Positions 18,158 through 27,184 of a DNA stretch of 64,000 nucleotides are shown piece after piece. The DNA lies in NCBI RefSeq assembly GCF_000020125.1, contig NC_010681.1, forward strand, positions 496,001 to 560,000, written 5' to 3'. Under the pieces are notes generated by a model that had not been told where the DNA came from, did no database searches, and was given only the letters and a program-made list of their open reading frames with translations. The stretch is from Paraburkholderia phytofirmans PsJN (lineage in GTDB: Bacteria; Pseudomonadota; Gammaproteobacteria; Burkholderiales; Burkholderiaceae). The translations under genes were made by a program, and so were the position numbers. Position 1 is the first letter of the stretch; each line of letters begins with the position of its first letter.

Positions 18158-19996
18158 TCACGCCACCCGCACGCTGCGCGCGTCGGCTGGCGCATCCGGT
18201 TCGGGCGATGCGCGGCCGGCGGCATCGGCAAAGCGTTCCGGATAGCAGTTGCAGAAGCGCGCGCTGTCGTCGTACGGGAAAAAGTCGGGCAGTTCGCCTT
18301 TCAATAGATGATCCTTGTGCCGTTGCCATAGCGCAGGATCGAAGAAGTCCGCGTGATGCTGCATGAAGGAACGGCGCACGCGTGGGTCGCCGAGCAGAAA
18401 TGTGCCGTACGTTTCCGGGAAGATGTCGTGCGGGCCGACCGAGTACCACGGCTCGCCCGACATTTCGTCCTCCTCGTTACGCGGCGCCGGCACTGCGCGC
18501 ACGTTGCAGTCGGTCAGATATTCGATTTCGTCATAGTCGTAGAACACGACGCGGCCGTGACGCGTCACGCCGAAGTTCTTGTACAGCATGTCGCCAGGAA
18601 AGATGTTCGCCTGCATCAGTTCCTTCACCGCGTTGCCGTATTCCTTGATGCCGTGCTCGACGTCCTCGTCGTTGCCGTTCTGCAGGAACAGGTTGAGCGG
18701 CACCATGCGGCGTTCGATATACATGTGGCGAATCACGAGGTTCTCGCCCTCGTATTCGAGCAGCGACGGCACTTCCTTTTCGAGCTCGCGCACCAGCGCG
18801 TCGTCGAGACGCGAGCGGGGCAACGCCACGCTCGAATATTCGAGCGTGTCGGCCATGCGGCCCAGCCGGTCGTGCCGTTTGACGAGCTGATACTTGCTCT
18901 GGATCTGCGCGCGCGTGGTTTCCTTCGGCGGCGGGAAGTTGTCCTTGATCAGCTTGAACACGTAGGGAAACGACGGCAGCGTGAACACCAGCATCACGAG
19001 CCCCTTGATGCCGGGCGCGATGATGAACTGATCGCTCGAATGCGAGAGATGATGCAGCAGGTCGCGATAGAACAGATTCTTGCCCTGCTTCTGCAAACCC
19101 ACCGACGTATAGATTTCCGCCTTCGGCTTGCCCGGCATGATGGTGCCGAGAAATTCGACGTAAGCGGACGGCACTTCCATATCCACCAGAAAGTACGAAT
19201 GCGAAAAGCTGAAAATGATCAGCAGCTGTTCACGCTTGAGCAGCACGGTGTCGAGCGCGAGCACGCCTGGCTTGACATGACGCAAGGGCACAGCGAACGG
19301 CAGCAGCAGGTCACCGTTGATGATGCGTCCGACGATATACGCCGACTTGTTCCGGTAGAACAGCGACGAGAGCACGTGAATCTGGAAATTGGGCGCTTCG
19401 TCGAACGCACCGAATGCGTCGTGGATCGCTTGCATCACGCAGCCGACGTCGCGCGTCAGGTCTTCGAACTGCGGCTCCAACTGGAAGTTCGTGACGATGC
19501 GTTCGAGCGTGGCCGCGAGTCCGTCTTTGCCGGGATAGTACGCACGGTAAGTCGGTTTCGCGGCCGGTTCATCGTTCTCGATGTATTCGGTCGAGATGGC
19601 CGGTCGTACGAAAATGAAGTCGTTGTTGAAGTACGAGCGGTGCAGGATCTTGCAGCACACCGAATTGAAAAACGTTTCCGCGCACTCCGGCTGACGGTGC
19701 GTGGTCAACAGGCCGATGTAATGGAGCTTGATCTGCTGCCACACTTCGCTGTCGATTTTTTCCGCGTCGTATTCGTCTTCGAGCAGTTCGACGCATTCGT
19801 CGACGCGCTCGTCGTATGAAGTAATGCGATCGCGCGCGAGCTTCTGCAGTCCGTGCCAGTCGCCTTTTTCGAAGAGCGTCTTGGCGTGGATCGCGGCGTC
19901 GCGAAAGATCCGGTAATGCCGGTCGAACCCTTCGAGCATGGTCTGCGCGAGGTCAAAGCCGATCTGCGACGACAGCAGTTTGGGGAAGTGATTCAT
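18158..19996 (-). CDS. aceK: Isocitrate dehydrogenase kinase/phosphatase
   Basis: 612-residue bifunctional enzyme that phosphorylates and dephosphorylates isocitrate dehydrogenase, setting flux between the TCA cycle and the glyoxylate bypass. Recognised from the N-terminal [28 protein letters not shown] and [18 protein letters not shown]. The ATP site is [20 protein letters not shown] from about residue 327 and the kinase core includes [20 protein letters not shown] with [12 protein letters not shown]. About 40 residues longer than the E. coli enzyme, mostly at the C-terminus ([15 protein letters not shown]). Glyoxylate-bypass genes themselves are not in this window. Confidence 0.97.
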   Translation of the reverse strand: MNHFPKLLSSQIGFDLAQTMLEGFDRHYRIFRDAAIHAKTLFEKGDWHGLQKLARDRITSYDERVDECVELLEDEYDAEKIDSEVWQQIKLHYIGLLTTHRQPECAETFFNSVCCKILHRSYFNNDFIFVRPAISTEYIENDEPAAKPTYRAYYPGKDGLAATLERIVTNFQLEPQFEDLTRDVGCVMQAIHDAFGAFDEAPNFQIHVLSSLFYRNKSAYIVGRIINGDLLLPFAVPLRHVKPGVLALDTVLLKREQLLIIFSFSHSYFLVDMEVPSAYVEFLGTIMPGKPKAEIYTSVGLQKQGKNLFYRDLLHHLSHSSDQFIIAPGIKGLVMLVFTLPSFPYVFKLIKDNFPPPKETTRAQIQSKYQLVKRHDRLGRMADTLEYSSVALPRSRLDDALVRELEKEVPSLLEYEGENLVIRHMYIERRMVPLNLFLQNGNDEDVEHGIKEYGNAVKELMQANIFPGDMLYKNFGVTRHGRVVFYDYDEIEYLTDCNVRAVPAPRNEEDEMSGEPWYSVGPHDIFPETYGTFLLGDPRVRRSFMQHHADFFDPALWQRHKDHLLKGELPDFFPYDDSARFCNCYPERFADAAGRASPEPDAPADARSVRVA

Positions 19997-20081
19997 GTCG
20001 ACCGCGCATTCGCCTCATGTCGTGAAGACACCCGTGATTGTATCGTTCGGGTGGACCTGCGACGCATCGCGCCGCGCTTGT

Positions 20082-20486
20082 TCAAGCCGGTTTGGCTTCG
20101 CGCGTGCCGCCTTCCAGCAGCGCGCGCGCCTGGGTTTCGTACTGCGCGAGGTCTTCGAGCGTCGCGTTCAGGTCTTCCAGTTGACGCTCGAGCACTTCGC
20201 GGTGACGCGCCACCGTGGCGAGGAACGCGTGCAACTGCGGCACCGTGTCGGTCGGCGACTCGTACACGTCCAGCAGATCGCGGATCTCCGATAGCGTGAA
20301 GCCGAGCCGTTTGCCGCGCAACGTGAGCTTAAGACGCGTTCGGTCGCGGCCCGAATAGACGCGCCGCAGGCCACTCGACCCTTCGCGGCTCGGCGAGAGT
20401 AAACCCTGGTCTTCGTAAAAGCGGATGGCGCGCGGCGTGACGTCGAATTCCCGCGCGAGCTCGGTGATCGTGTATTGCGTGTTCAT
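20082..20486 (-). CDS. liuR: MerR-family regulator, LiuR-like
   Basis: 134-residue transcription factor. The MerR winged helix is at the N-terminus (YTITELAREFDVTPRAIRFY, EDQGLLSP), followed by RRVYSGRDRTRLKLTLRGKR and a coiled dimer helix with no metal-binding cysteines. This matches the LiuR group, which represses leucine/isovalerate and related acyl-CoA degradation genes in proteobacteria. A LiuR-box-like palindrome lies 48 bases upstream of its start in the divergent promoter region. The neighbouring acyl-CoA genes fit that role; the specific inducer is not known from sequence. Confidence 0.82.
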   Translation of the reverse strand: MNTQYTITELAREFDVTPRAIRFYEDQGLLSPSREGSSGLRRVYSGRDRTRLKLTLRGKRLGFTLSEIRDLLDVYESPTDTVPQLHAFLATVARHREVLERQLEDLNATLEDLAQYETQARALLEGGTREAKPA

Positions 20487-20533
20487 CGGGGCATTCCGTG
20501 GCCGGGCAGAAAATCGGATTGGACGATAGAATC

Positions 20534-20553
20534 GACGTTTACGTTATCGTCAA
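20534..20553. promoter_or_regulatory. Candidate LiuR operator
   Basis: GACGTTTACGTTATCGTCAA on the + strand (TTGACGATAACGTAAACGTC on the minus strand) is an imperfect palindrome centred on ACGT/ACGT halves and resembles published LiuR boxes of the TTGACGTTAACGTAAA type. It sits between the liuR-like gene (start 20486, minus) and the MBL hydrolase gene (start 20674, plus), so it could control both. Confidence 0.5.
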
Positions 20554-20673
20554 CTTGAGTTGAACGCAACCAGGCGCAGTACGGCAGCGATACGTCACTC
20601 GCGCGCCGCAACCACGCCGACCGGCATCGCACACCTCGCCATGCCGGCCGGCCGACGGAGGAAGACACCCACA

Positions 20674-21747
20674 ATGAATGCACTCGAACATCAACTCGAC
20701 TACCCGTTCGGCGACACCTTGCCGGAAGCGGGCCGTGCGATGGAAGTCGCGCCAGGCGTGTTCTGGCTGCGCATGCCGCTGCCTTTCGCGCTGGATCACA
20801 TCAACCTCTGGCTGCTGCGCGACGAGATCGACGGACAGCAGGGTTGGACGGTGGTCGACTGCGGCATTACCTCGGACACGATCAAGGAGAACTGGGAGAA
20901 AGTGTTCGACTCGGTGCTCGACGGTCTGCCGGTGCTGCGCGTGATCGTCACGCATTGCCATCCCGATCACATCGGCCTCGCGCACTGGATTTGCGCCGGC
21001 GGCGACAAAAAGCGCTGGGACGTGCGGCTATGGATGACGCTCGGCGAATACATGCAGGCCCGCGTCATGGCTGCCGGCGACGGTTCGAATGCGGGCGGCG
21101 AGGGCGCGGCGCGGCACTTCGCGCGGCACGGCGTGACCGACGAAGAGTCGCTCGAGAAACTGCGCAATCGCAAGAGCTATTACGCGAGCCTCGTGCCGGC
21201 GATTCCGGGGCAGTATCGTCGCTTGCGAGAAGCCGACGAAGTGAAGATCGGCGGCAAGACGTGGCGCGTGGTGACCGGCTTCGGCCATTCGCCGGAACAC
21301 TGTGCGTTGTTCTGCGAAGAGACCGGCGTGCTGATTTCCGGCGACATGGTGCTGCCGCGTATCTCGACCAACGTGTCGGTGTTCGATATGGAGCCTGAAG
21401 GCACACCGCTCGCGTTATATCTGGAGTCGCTCGGCCGTTACGAGACGATGCCGGAAGACACGCTCGTACTCCCTTCGCATGGCAAGCCGTTTCGCGGCGT
21501 GCGTACGCGGGTCCGGCAATTGCGCGAGCATCACGACGCGCGTCTAGCCGAAGTGCGCGAGGCGTGCGCGGAGAAACCGCAGAGCGCCGCGGATATCGTG
21601 CCGCTGATGTTCAAGCGGCAACTCGATATCCATCAGATGACGTTTGCGATGGGTGAAGCGCTGGCGCATTTGCATCTGCTGTGGCTTGCGGGTGAGTTGA
21701 AGCGCAAGCAGGATGCGGATGGGGTGATTCGGTTTTCGGCGGTGTGA
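20674..21747 (+). CDS. MBL-fold metallohydrolase
   Basis: 357-residue metallo-beta-lactamase-fold hydrolase. The metal motif THCHPDHIGLAHW (His94, His96, Asp98, His99) is intact, with the partner ligands in GFGHSPEHCALF and LISGDMVLPRIS and a late PSHGKPFRGVR. The C-terminal part resembles the LACTB2-like family domain used to close the active site. It could act on thioesters or glutathione conjugates; no specific substrate can be assigned. Divergent from the LiuR-like gene and downstream of the proposed operator, so it may be part of that regulon. The open frame extends back to 20560 without homology. Confidence 0.88.
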   Translation: MNALEHQLDYPFGDTLPEAGRAMEVAPGVFWLRMPLPFALDHINLWLLRDEIDGQQGWTVVDCGITSDTIKENWEKVFDSVLDGLPVLRVIVTHCHPDHIGLAHWICAGGDKKRWDVRLWMTLGEYMQARVMAAGDGSNAGGEGAARHFARHGVTDEESLEKLRNRKSYYASLVPAIPGQYRRLREADEVKIGGKTWRVVTGFGHSPEHCALFCEETGVLISGDMVLPRISTNVSVFDMEPEGTPLALYLESLGRYETMPEDTLVLPSHGKPFRGVRTRVRQLREHHDARLAEVREACAEKPQSAADIVPLMFKRQLDIHQMTFAMGEALAHLHLLWLAGELKRKQDADGVIRFSAV

Positions 21748-21773
21748 TTGAGGTGATGTGCCGATGGGAGAGG

Positions 21774-21796
21774 AAAGCCCGCAGGCGCGGGCTTTT
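21774..21796 (+). terminator. Rho-independent terminator after the MBL gene
   Basis: Stem AAAGCCCGC / GCGGGCTTT with a four-base loop and a short T run, 27 bases after the MBL gene stop. The stem is symmetric enough to also end the convergent DUF3828-like gene. Confidence 0.75.
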
Positions 21797-21823
21797 CAGT
21801 GGTCAACGCGACACTGAAACGTA

Positions 21824-22285
21824 CTATTTGTCATCTTGCGTGTCGTCGATCTTGGTGATCTTCCAGACACCATTCTGTTTGCGCAGAAACGCAATAATGG
21901 TTTTCTTCTCTGCGGATCCGAACGTAACGGGAACGAGCGCGACATCGTCAAGCATGACCGCGGGATGCGTTGCAATGTGCGCGAGCCAATCCTGCTCGTC
22001 GTAATCCTGTACCTTTGTAAAGTACTCGGCCCTTTCGGCAAACTTGTTTTGCTTATATTCGGCCCTGAGGAAGTCGACGGTTGACCTCGATACGTAGCGA
22101 TAGACTTCCTTGTCCATGAGAGCATAACCGCGGTCTTCTGAATCCCGCTTGATGAACCATGTATAGAAAGCCTTGGTGCTGGCCTCGGGCGTCGTGACCT
22201 GGCGCGTCTGCGCGAGCGCCAGCGGCTGAAAGAAGCTGCCGGAAATGACGAAGAGCGCCGCAATAAGCATGAAGATTTTTCGCAT
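21824..22285 (-). CDS. Secreted DUF3828-like protein, candidate immunity protein
   Basis: 153-residue exported protein. Signal peptide MRKIFMLIAALFVISGSFF, then PLALAQ as the likely cleavage area. The mature part has EASTKAFYTWFIKRD, AEYFTKVQDYDEQDWLAHI, and ends with IIAFLRKQNGVWKITKIDD, the DUF3828 layout as I remember it. Six bases separate it from the upstream amidase-like gene in the same direction. A periplasmic partner directly behind a small amidase fits an immunity protein (Tai type), though this is inferred from context. GC is clearly below the flanks, which suggests acquisition by transfer. Confidence 0.65.
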   Translation of the reverse strand: MRKIFMLIAALFVISGSFFQPLALAQTRQVTTPEASTKAFYTWFIKRDSEDRGYALMDKEVYRYVSRSTVDFLRAEYKQNKFAERAEYFTKVQDYDEQDWLAHIATHPAVMLDDVALVPVTFGSAEKKTIIAFLRKQNGVWKITKIDDTQDDK

Positions 22286-22291
22286 GATTCG

Positions 22292-22660
22292 CTAGTCGTG
22301 ACGGTAGATTTGATAAGGCGGACCTGCGCTCCGGTACGCGGGGCCAGGATAAAAGCCGTATTGTTGTCTGAAATCGGAAATCCAGATTCGTCCGTCGTAC
22401 ATGGCCATATGACCGTCCGGATGGTTCGCGATAGCCTGAATTACGACGACATCCCCTTTCTGCGGATTTGCGTCGCTTACCTCATAAAAGCCTGTGCAGA
22501 TCAATGAAGAGCCGTAGTTCCTCGCCGAGTACATCACCATGAGTGAAATTCCGCCGCGCTGGATGGCCTCTCGCACGTATCTTGCGCAACGTTGGTGGCT
22601 TGATGGCTCCGCATGCCATTGAAGATAGTCGACGGCGGAATTTATATTCCAATAAGACAT
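22292..22660 (-). CDS. Putative NlpC/P60-type amidase, candidate T6SS Tae effector
   Basis: 122 residues, no signal peptide. The start of a small cysteine amidase is visible: SSHQRCARYVREAIQRGG carries the likely catalytic Cys, SLICTGFYEVSD follows, then KGDVVVIQ and NHPDGHMAMYDGRIWISDF, where the second His would be the general base. This Cys/His plan and size match the type VI amidase effectors (Tae2-like) that cut peptidoglycan peptides. ATG 22660 gives MSYWNINSAVDYLQW; a TTG at 22675 is also in frame. Paired with a secreted partner downstream. Alternatives: CHAP-type endolysin-like or housekeeping amidase. Assignment is by motif only. Confidence 0.6.
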   Translation of the reverse strand: MSYWNINSAVDYLQWHAEPSSHQRCARYVREAIQRGGISLMVMYSARNYGSSLICTGFYEVSDANPQKGDVVVIQAIANHPDGHMAMYDGRIWISDFRQQYGFYPGPAYRSAGPPYQIYRHD

Positions 22661-22837
22661 AAAATAGGTATCCAAATTAAATTCGAATCCTAACGTCGTT
22701 CGTTGACGTGATGCTAAAAAATTGACAAACTTTTAACGTTTCCTGCAATTAGTGCGTATTGCAGAAGTCTTTTTCATCGAGATACCCGCAGCGCATAGCG
22801 TATTGCGCGAATCAGTAGTCGAGCCTCGGATGCAGGT

Positions 22838-22871
22838 AAAGAAAAGCCCGGCGCTTTCGCAACCGGGCTTT
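22838..22871 (-). terminator. Terminator downstream of the dppA-like gene
   Basis: Inverted repeat AAAGCCCGG / CCGGGCTTT with an 11-base loop; the minus-strand tail reads TTTTCTTT. It lies 33 bases past the stop of the peptide-binding protein gene. Confidence 0.75.
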
Positions 22872-22903
22872 CTTCCGCATGCTGCACGTTCAAAGCAACG
22901 CTA

Positions 22904-24490
22904 TCACTGCACAGACACAGCCCCGAAGTTCTGCCGCCCAAATGGACTCACGTGATAACCGCTCACATTCGTGCGAGTGATGGCCGCCGCGGTCGGATAC
23001 CCGAGCGGAATCCATAGCGCCTGATCGTGAATGATCTGCTGGGCCTGCTCATACGCCTTCGCGCGCTTGGCCTGATCCGGCGTTGCCTTGCCGTCTGCGA
23101 TCAGCTTGTCCAGATCCTGATCGCAGAACCGCGCGAAGTTGATCCCCGACTTCACCGCATTGCAACTGAATAGCGGCGACAGATAGTTGTCCGGATCGCC
23201 GTTGTCGCCGGCCCAGCCCATGAAGAGCGAATCATGCTGGCCTTGCTTGGCCTGCTTGATCAACTCGCCCCATTCGATCACCTTCACATCGGCCTTCACG
23301 CCGATCTTCGCGAAGTCGGCCTGCAGCAGTTCGGCGCCGGCCTTCGGATTCGGATTCAGCACGCTGCCGTTCGGCCGCACCCAGATCGTCGTTTCGAAAC
23401 CGTTCGGATAGCCCGCGTCGGCGAGCAGTTTCTTCGCCTTCGCCGGATCGTACGGCCATGCCTTCACGGCTTTGTCGTAGCTCCACGTGTTCGGCGGATA
23501 CGGATTCACGGCCGGCGTCGCCGTGTTGTCGAACACGGTCTTCAGATAGGTGGTGCGGTCGAACGCCATGTTCAGCGCGGCCCGCACCTTCTGGTTGTCG
23601 AGCGGTTTCTTCTGCGTGTTCAACGCGACGAACGCTGTCATGAACGCGGGCGTCTGTACGATGGCGAGCGATTTGTCGCCCTTCGCTTCAGCGAGATCCT
23701 GCGGCTTCGGCGACAAAGCGATCTGGCATTCGCCGGCCTTCACTTTCTGCGCCCGCACCGTGGCGTCCGGCGTGATCGCGTAGATCAGGCGGTCGATCTT
23801 CGGTTTCGGGCCCCAGTAGGTCGGATTCACGTCGTACCGAATCACCGCGTCTTTTGTATAGCTCTTCAGCTCGAACGGACCGGTGCCGATCGGCTTCGAG
23901 TTCAGATCGACCTGCTTGCCGGCCTTGAGCAACTGGTCGGCGTATTCGGCCGAATAGATCGAGGCGAAACCCATGGTCAGGATCGACACGAAGGTCGCGT
24001 CGGGCGCGTTCAGTTCGAACTTGACGGTGTTGTCGTCGACCTTGCTGATCGACTTGATGAGCTTCGGCAAACCCATCGACTGCGCATGCGGGAAGCCGCT
24101 CGCGCCCGCTACCTTGTGCCACGGATTGCTGTCGTTGAGCATGCGGTCGAACGTGAAGACGACGTCGTCGGCATTCAGCGCGCGAGTGGGCTTGAAGTAG
24201 TCGGTGGTCTGGAACTGCACGTTCGGGCGCAGATGGAACGTGTAGGTGAGGCCGTCGGCGCTCACGTCCCACTTGTCGGCCAGCGCGGGCACCACTTTCT
24301 TCTCGGCCTCGTCGTACGAGACCAGCGAGTTGAAGATCACGTCGGCCGACGCGTTGGTCGTGACGAGCGAATTGAACTGCACGACATCGAAGCCGTCAGG
24401 GCTCGACTCGGTACAGACGGTCAGCGGTTTGGCGAGCACGAGCGCGGGCGCCGTGAACAGTACGGCGGCTGCGAGCAGTTTGAAGCGCAT
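22904..24490 (-). CDS. dppA: Periplasmic dipeptide/peptide ABC transporter binding protein (DppA-like)
   Basis: 528-residue SBP family 5 protein. Signal peptide MRFKLLAAAVLFTAPALVLA, mature start KPLTVCTESSPDGFDVVQF. Family features: SADGLTYTFHLRPNVQF, DDVVFTFDRMLND, FELNAPDATFVSIL, YWGPKPKIDRLIY, RAALNMAFDRTTYLK, PYDPAKAKKLLADAGYPNGF and WIPLGYPTAAAITR. It delivers dipeptides or related compounds to an inner-membrane permease. No permease or ATPase genes adjoin, so it must work with a transporter encoded elsewhere. ATG 24490 has GGGAG six bases upstream, better than the ATG at 24502. Confidence 0.9.
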   Translation of the reverse strand: MRFKLLAAAVLFTAPALVLAKPLTVCTESSPDGFDVVQFNSLVTTNASADVIFNSLVSYDEAEKKVVPALADKWDVSADGLTYTFHLRPNVQFQTTDYFKPTRALNADDVVFTFDRMLNDSNPWHKVAGASGFPHAQSMGLPKLIKSISKVDDNTVKFELNAPDATFVSILTMGFASIYSAEYADQLLKAGKQVDLNSKPIGTGPFELKSYTKDAVIRYDVNPTYWGPKPKIDRLIYAITPDATVRAQKVKAGECQIALSPKPQDLAEAKGDKSLAIVQTPAFMTAFVALNTQKKPLDNQKVRAALNMAFDRTTYLKTVFDNTATPAVNPYPPNTWSYDKAVKAWPYDPAKAKKLLADAGYPNGFETTIWVRPNGSVLNPNPKAGAELLQADFAKIGVKADVKVIEWGELIKQAKQGQHDSLFMGWAGDNGDPDNYLSPLFSCNAVKSGINFARFCDQDLDKLIADGKATPDQAKRAKAYEQAQQIIHDQALWIPLGYPTAAAITRTNVSGYHVSPFGRQNFGAVSVQ

Positions 24491-24756
24491 AGGATCTCCC
24501 ATAACAAGCGCAGTCAGGCAGTGCGTCTGGTTGTGTGGTTATGTTCCGTTGACGAAGGACGGGCGGCCGTGCGGCGTAGCCGTCGTCTTTATTGTGATAC
24601 GTTTCCGGCGCTGGCGCATGGGTCGACAATAACGCCGACGCGGGCGCGGGCCTTCGCGAAAGCTTATCGAAGGGTCGTTGCGACGACAACAACATAATCC
24701 GCATATCCATATGGCGGGCGCGGGCCAGGTTTCAGGTGCGCTGTCCCTGCACGCGC

Positions 24757-25575
24757 TCAGGCCGCCGCAGCGCGCTGCAGCAGGTAAGCGATGCCTTCGA
24801 TCGCGCGCACGCCGTACCACGACACCATTTCCCCATCGATCAACTCGATGCGCTTGCCGGCCAGGCGCGGATCGCGTTTCAGCGCGTCGCAATGGACCTG
24901 CGTGAACCGATACGGCTCGCTGGAGAGCAGAATGCGGTCGACCTGGGCAAGCCACGGCGCGGTGTCGAAGTCGAGCGTCGGGTAACGCGCGGCACCTGCC
25001 GCGCCGCCTCGCACGTCCGGCAGCGTGTGCCAGTTCACTAGCCGCAGCATGGTCGAAATATAGGTGTCGCGCGCTACGGTCATCCACGGCTCGCGCCAGA
25101 TCAGATACAGCACGTTTTGCGCAGCGAACGCGTGCGCCGCCGCTTCGCGAAGGCGGGCTTCGAGCGCTTCGCTGAGGCGCTGCGCTTCCTGCGCACGATC
25201 GAAGATCGCGCTCAGCAGCGTGTAGAGCGCCAGATTGTCCCGCGGCGTTTGAGGATGCGTCACGACGATATGCGGCACGAACGCGCGCAACTGCTCGACG
25301 GTATCGCGCTCGTTTTCGTCGATATTGACGATCAGATGAGTGGGGCGCAACGCACGAATGGCGTCGAAATTCACGGCCTTGGTGCCGCCGACCTTGCGGA
25401 CCTGCTGCACCTTGTCGTGGGGATGCACGCAAAAACCGGTGCGGCCGACTATCTGCCTGTCGAGTCCGAGCGCGAACAGCAGTTCAGTGATGCTCGGCAC
25501 CAGCGAAACGATACGCGGCGCGGCGCCTGCTGGTTCGTGCGCGACGCCGGCTGCATCGACCGCACGGGATTGCAT
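24757..25575 (-). CDS. Helical-backbone metal receptor (BtuF-like cobalamin-binding protein)
   Basis: 272 residues of the BtuF/FecB fold: RIVSLVPSITELLFALGLD, VVGRTGFCVHP is close to the family's second strand, THLIVNIDENERDTVEQL and RILLSSEPYRFTQ. Such proteins bind vitamin B12 or a siderophore for an ABC importer. Oddly there is no signal peptide; the N-terminus MQSRAVDAAGVAHEPAG is not hydrophobic. Either it works in the cytoplasm or the true start is not recognised. It follows the SDR gene by three bases and ends the argS-led operon. No BtuC/BtuD genes nearby. Confidence 0.78.
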   Translation of the reverse strand: MQSRAVDAAGVAHEPAGAAPRIVSLVPSITELLFALGLDRQIVGRTGFCVHPHDKVQQVRKVGGTKAVNFDAIRALRPTHLIVNIDENERDTVEQLRAFVPHIVVTHPQTPRDNLALYTLLSAIFDRAQEAQRLSEALEARLREAAAHAFAAQNVLYLIWREPWMTVARDTYISTMLRLVNWHTLPDVRGGAAGAARYPTLDFDTAPWLAQVDRILLSSEPYRFTQVHCDALKRDPRLAGKRIELIDGEMVSWYGVRAIEGIAYLLQRAAAA

Positions 25576-25578
25576 GGC

Positions 25579-26358
25579 TTACTCGGCTTCGGCGGTGGCG
25601 CGCGGCTTGCGCGGCGCGCGCTCGAAAGCGCGGTCGTACAGCCAGCGAGGCAGCACGTGCAGCAGCATGGCCACCACGCGCATTTGCCAAGGAAACACCG
25701 CGAACGCCGTTTGACGCTCGATCGCCTGCGCCACCTTGACGGCGAAGCGGTCGGCGTCCATCAGGAACGGCATGGTGTACGGATTGTGCTCGGTCATCGG
25801 CGTGCGAATATAGCCGGGCGCAATCGTGACCACGCCGACATCATGCGGCCGCATTTCGACGCGCAACGCTTCCAGATATTTGAGCGCCGCCGATTTCGAC
25901 GCGCTGTACGCGCCGGAGCCCGGCAAGCCGCGCACACTGGCGACGCTGGCGATACCCACCAGCGTGCCACGTTTCGCGGCGATCATCGCGGCGGCGAACG
26001 GCTCGAAGGTGGCGACCATGCCGAAGTAGTTGATGTCCATCACTTCGCGGAACGTGCGCAGATCGCCGTGACCGGTGACCGCGCCGCGGCTGATGCCTGC
26101 GTTGGCGATCACGACATCCGGCAAACCGTGCCGCGCGATGAACTGTGCGGCCGCGTCGGCGAGCGCTTCGGCGTCGCGCACGTCGACGGAATAGATGGAG
26201 ACGGTGTTCTGCGGATGGGACTGCTGGAAGGCGGCGAGGGCGTCGCCGCGGCGGGCAACGAGGCCAAGAATCGCGCCGCGCCGCGCATATTCGGCGGCGA
26301 GCGCGAGGCCTATGCCACTCGAGGCGCCGGTAATGAAAACCTTCAGGGGTGAACTCAT
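25579..26358 (-). CDS. SDR family oxidoreductase
   Basis: 259-residue short-chain dehydrogenase. VFITGASSGIGLALAAEYAR holds the cofactor motif; IYSVDVRDAEAL the Asp of the adenine pocket; VVIANAGISRG the NAG motif; GIASVASVRGLPGSGAYSAS with the following KSAALKYLEALR holds the Ser-Tyr-Lys triad. PWQMRVVAMLLHVLPRWLYD near the C-terminus is amphipathic and may touch the membrane. Substrate unknown. It lies between dsbA and the BtuF-like gene with very short spacers, so co-transcription is likely. Confidence 0.9.
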   Translation of the reverse strand: MSSPLKVFITGASSGIGLALAAEYARRGAILGLVARRGDALAAFQQSHPQNTVSIYSVDVRDAEALADAAAQFIARHGLPDVVIANAGISRGAVTGHGDLRTFREVMDINYFGMVATFEPFAAAMIAAKRGTLVGIASVASVRGLPGSGAYSASKSAALKYLEALRVEMRPHDVGVVTIAPGYIRTPMTEHNPYTMPFLMDADRFAVKVAQAIERQTAFAVFPWQMRVVAMLLHVLPRWLYDRAFERAPRKPRATAEAE

Positions 26359-26373
26359 TCCGGCGCCTCGGCT

Positions 26374-27012
26374 TTACATCTTCTTGGCGCGGACCTGGGC
26401 GACCAGGTAGTCGAGCACCTGGATCGTGCCCGGCAGGCTGTTGGTCGCAGCCGGGCCGGTTTCATACTTGCCCTGCACGGCCAGCGTCGGCACGCCGTCG
26501 ATCTTATAGTCGTCCAGCAGCTTCTTGTCTTTCTGCAGCGCGCTTTGCGTCGAGAATGAGTTGTACGCGTCCATGTACTTCTTCGGATCGACACCGTTCT
26601 TCGCGAGGAACTTGGCCTGATCTTCCGGCGTCAGCAGGTAGTCCTTGTTGACGTGGATTTCGTTGAAAACCTTCGGCGTGAGTTGGGTGGCGAGACCGAG
26701 CGCGTCGAGCGCGTGATACATCTTGGAATGCGGAATGAAGTCGTCGCGGAAGGCGACCGGCACGCGCTTGAACACCACGTCCGGACCCTGCTTCTTCACC
26801 CACGCTTCGAGGTACGGGTTGAATTCATTGCAGTGCGGGCAGCCGTACCAGAAAAATTCGGTGACTTCGATCTTGCCGGCGGGCACGTCGGTGGGCTGCG
26901 CGGTGGGCAGCACGGTGAAATCCTTGCCCGACACCGGCGCGGTGGGCGATGCCTGTGCCGAGGCGGCAACAAGGCCCAGCGAGAGGAACAGGATGCTCAG
27001 CAGTTTCTTCAT
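26374..27012 (-). CDS. dsbA: Thiol:disulfide interchange protein DsbA
   Basis: 212-residue periplasmic oxidase that puts disulfide bonds into exported proteins. Signal peptide MKKLLSILFLSLGLVAASAQA; redox site FFWYGCPHCNEF with Cys58 and Cys61 (CPHC, the same dipeptide as in E. coli DsbA); cis-proline loop IDGVPTLAVQGKY; helical insert between. The frame stays open upstream to 27129 but ATG 27012 starts the signal peptide. Third gene of the argS operon. Confidence 0.95.
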   Translation of the reverse strand: MKKLLSILFLSLGLVAASAQASPTAPVSGKDFTVLPTAQPTDVPAGKIEVTEFFWYGCPHCNEFNPYLEAWVKKQGPDVVFKRVPVAFRDDFIPHSKMYHALDALGLATQLTPKVFNEIHVNKDYLLTPEDQAKFLAKNGVDPKKYMDAYNSFSTQSALQKDKKLLDDYKIDGVPTLAVQGKYETGPAATNSLPGTIQVLDYLVAQVRAKKM

Positions 27013-27184
27013 GTTGTGTTGACCCAAGTAGGCGTAAAGCGGTGGCGCCACGCAAATGCCCGTCACCGTCTTCGAGATTCGGCGTTGAACGGTTTCAACC
27101 GTCCATCGTGCTTGTGACACGCGCCGCACGCCGATAGTTCGGCGGCGGCGCGTTCCGGCAAATCACCGTATATTTATTGTTGGC

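Noticed and set aside
18353..19819. 488-codon + strand frame opposite aceK
   Set aside because: Antisense shadow of AceK, composition dominated by Arg, Val and His; no recognisable motif.
22661..22675. TTG start at 22675 for the amidase-like gene
   Set aside because: ATG 22660 is a stronger start and the extra five residues (LDTYF-type) add nothing conserved; kept as an alternative only.
23234..24697. 487-codon + strand frame opposite the dppA-like gene
   Set aside because: Shadow frame; the minus strand encodes a complete binding protein with signal peptide.
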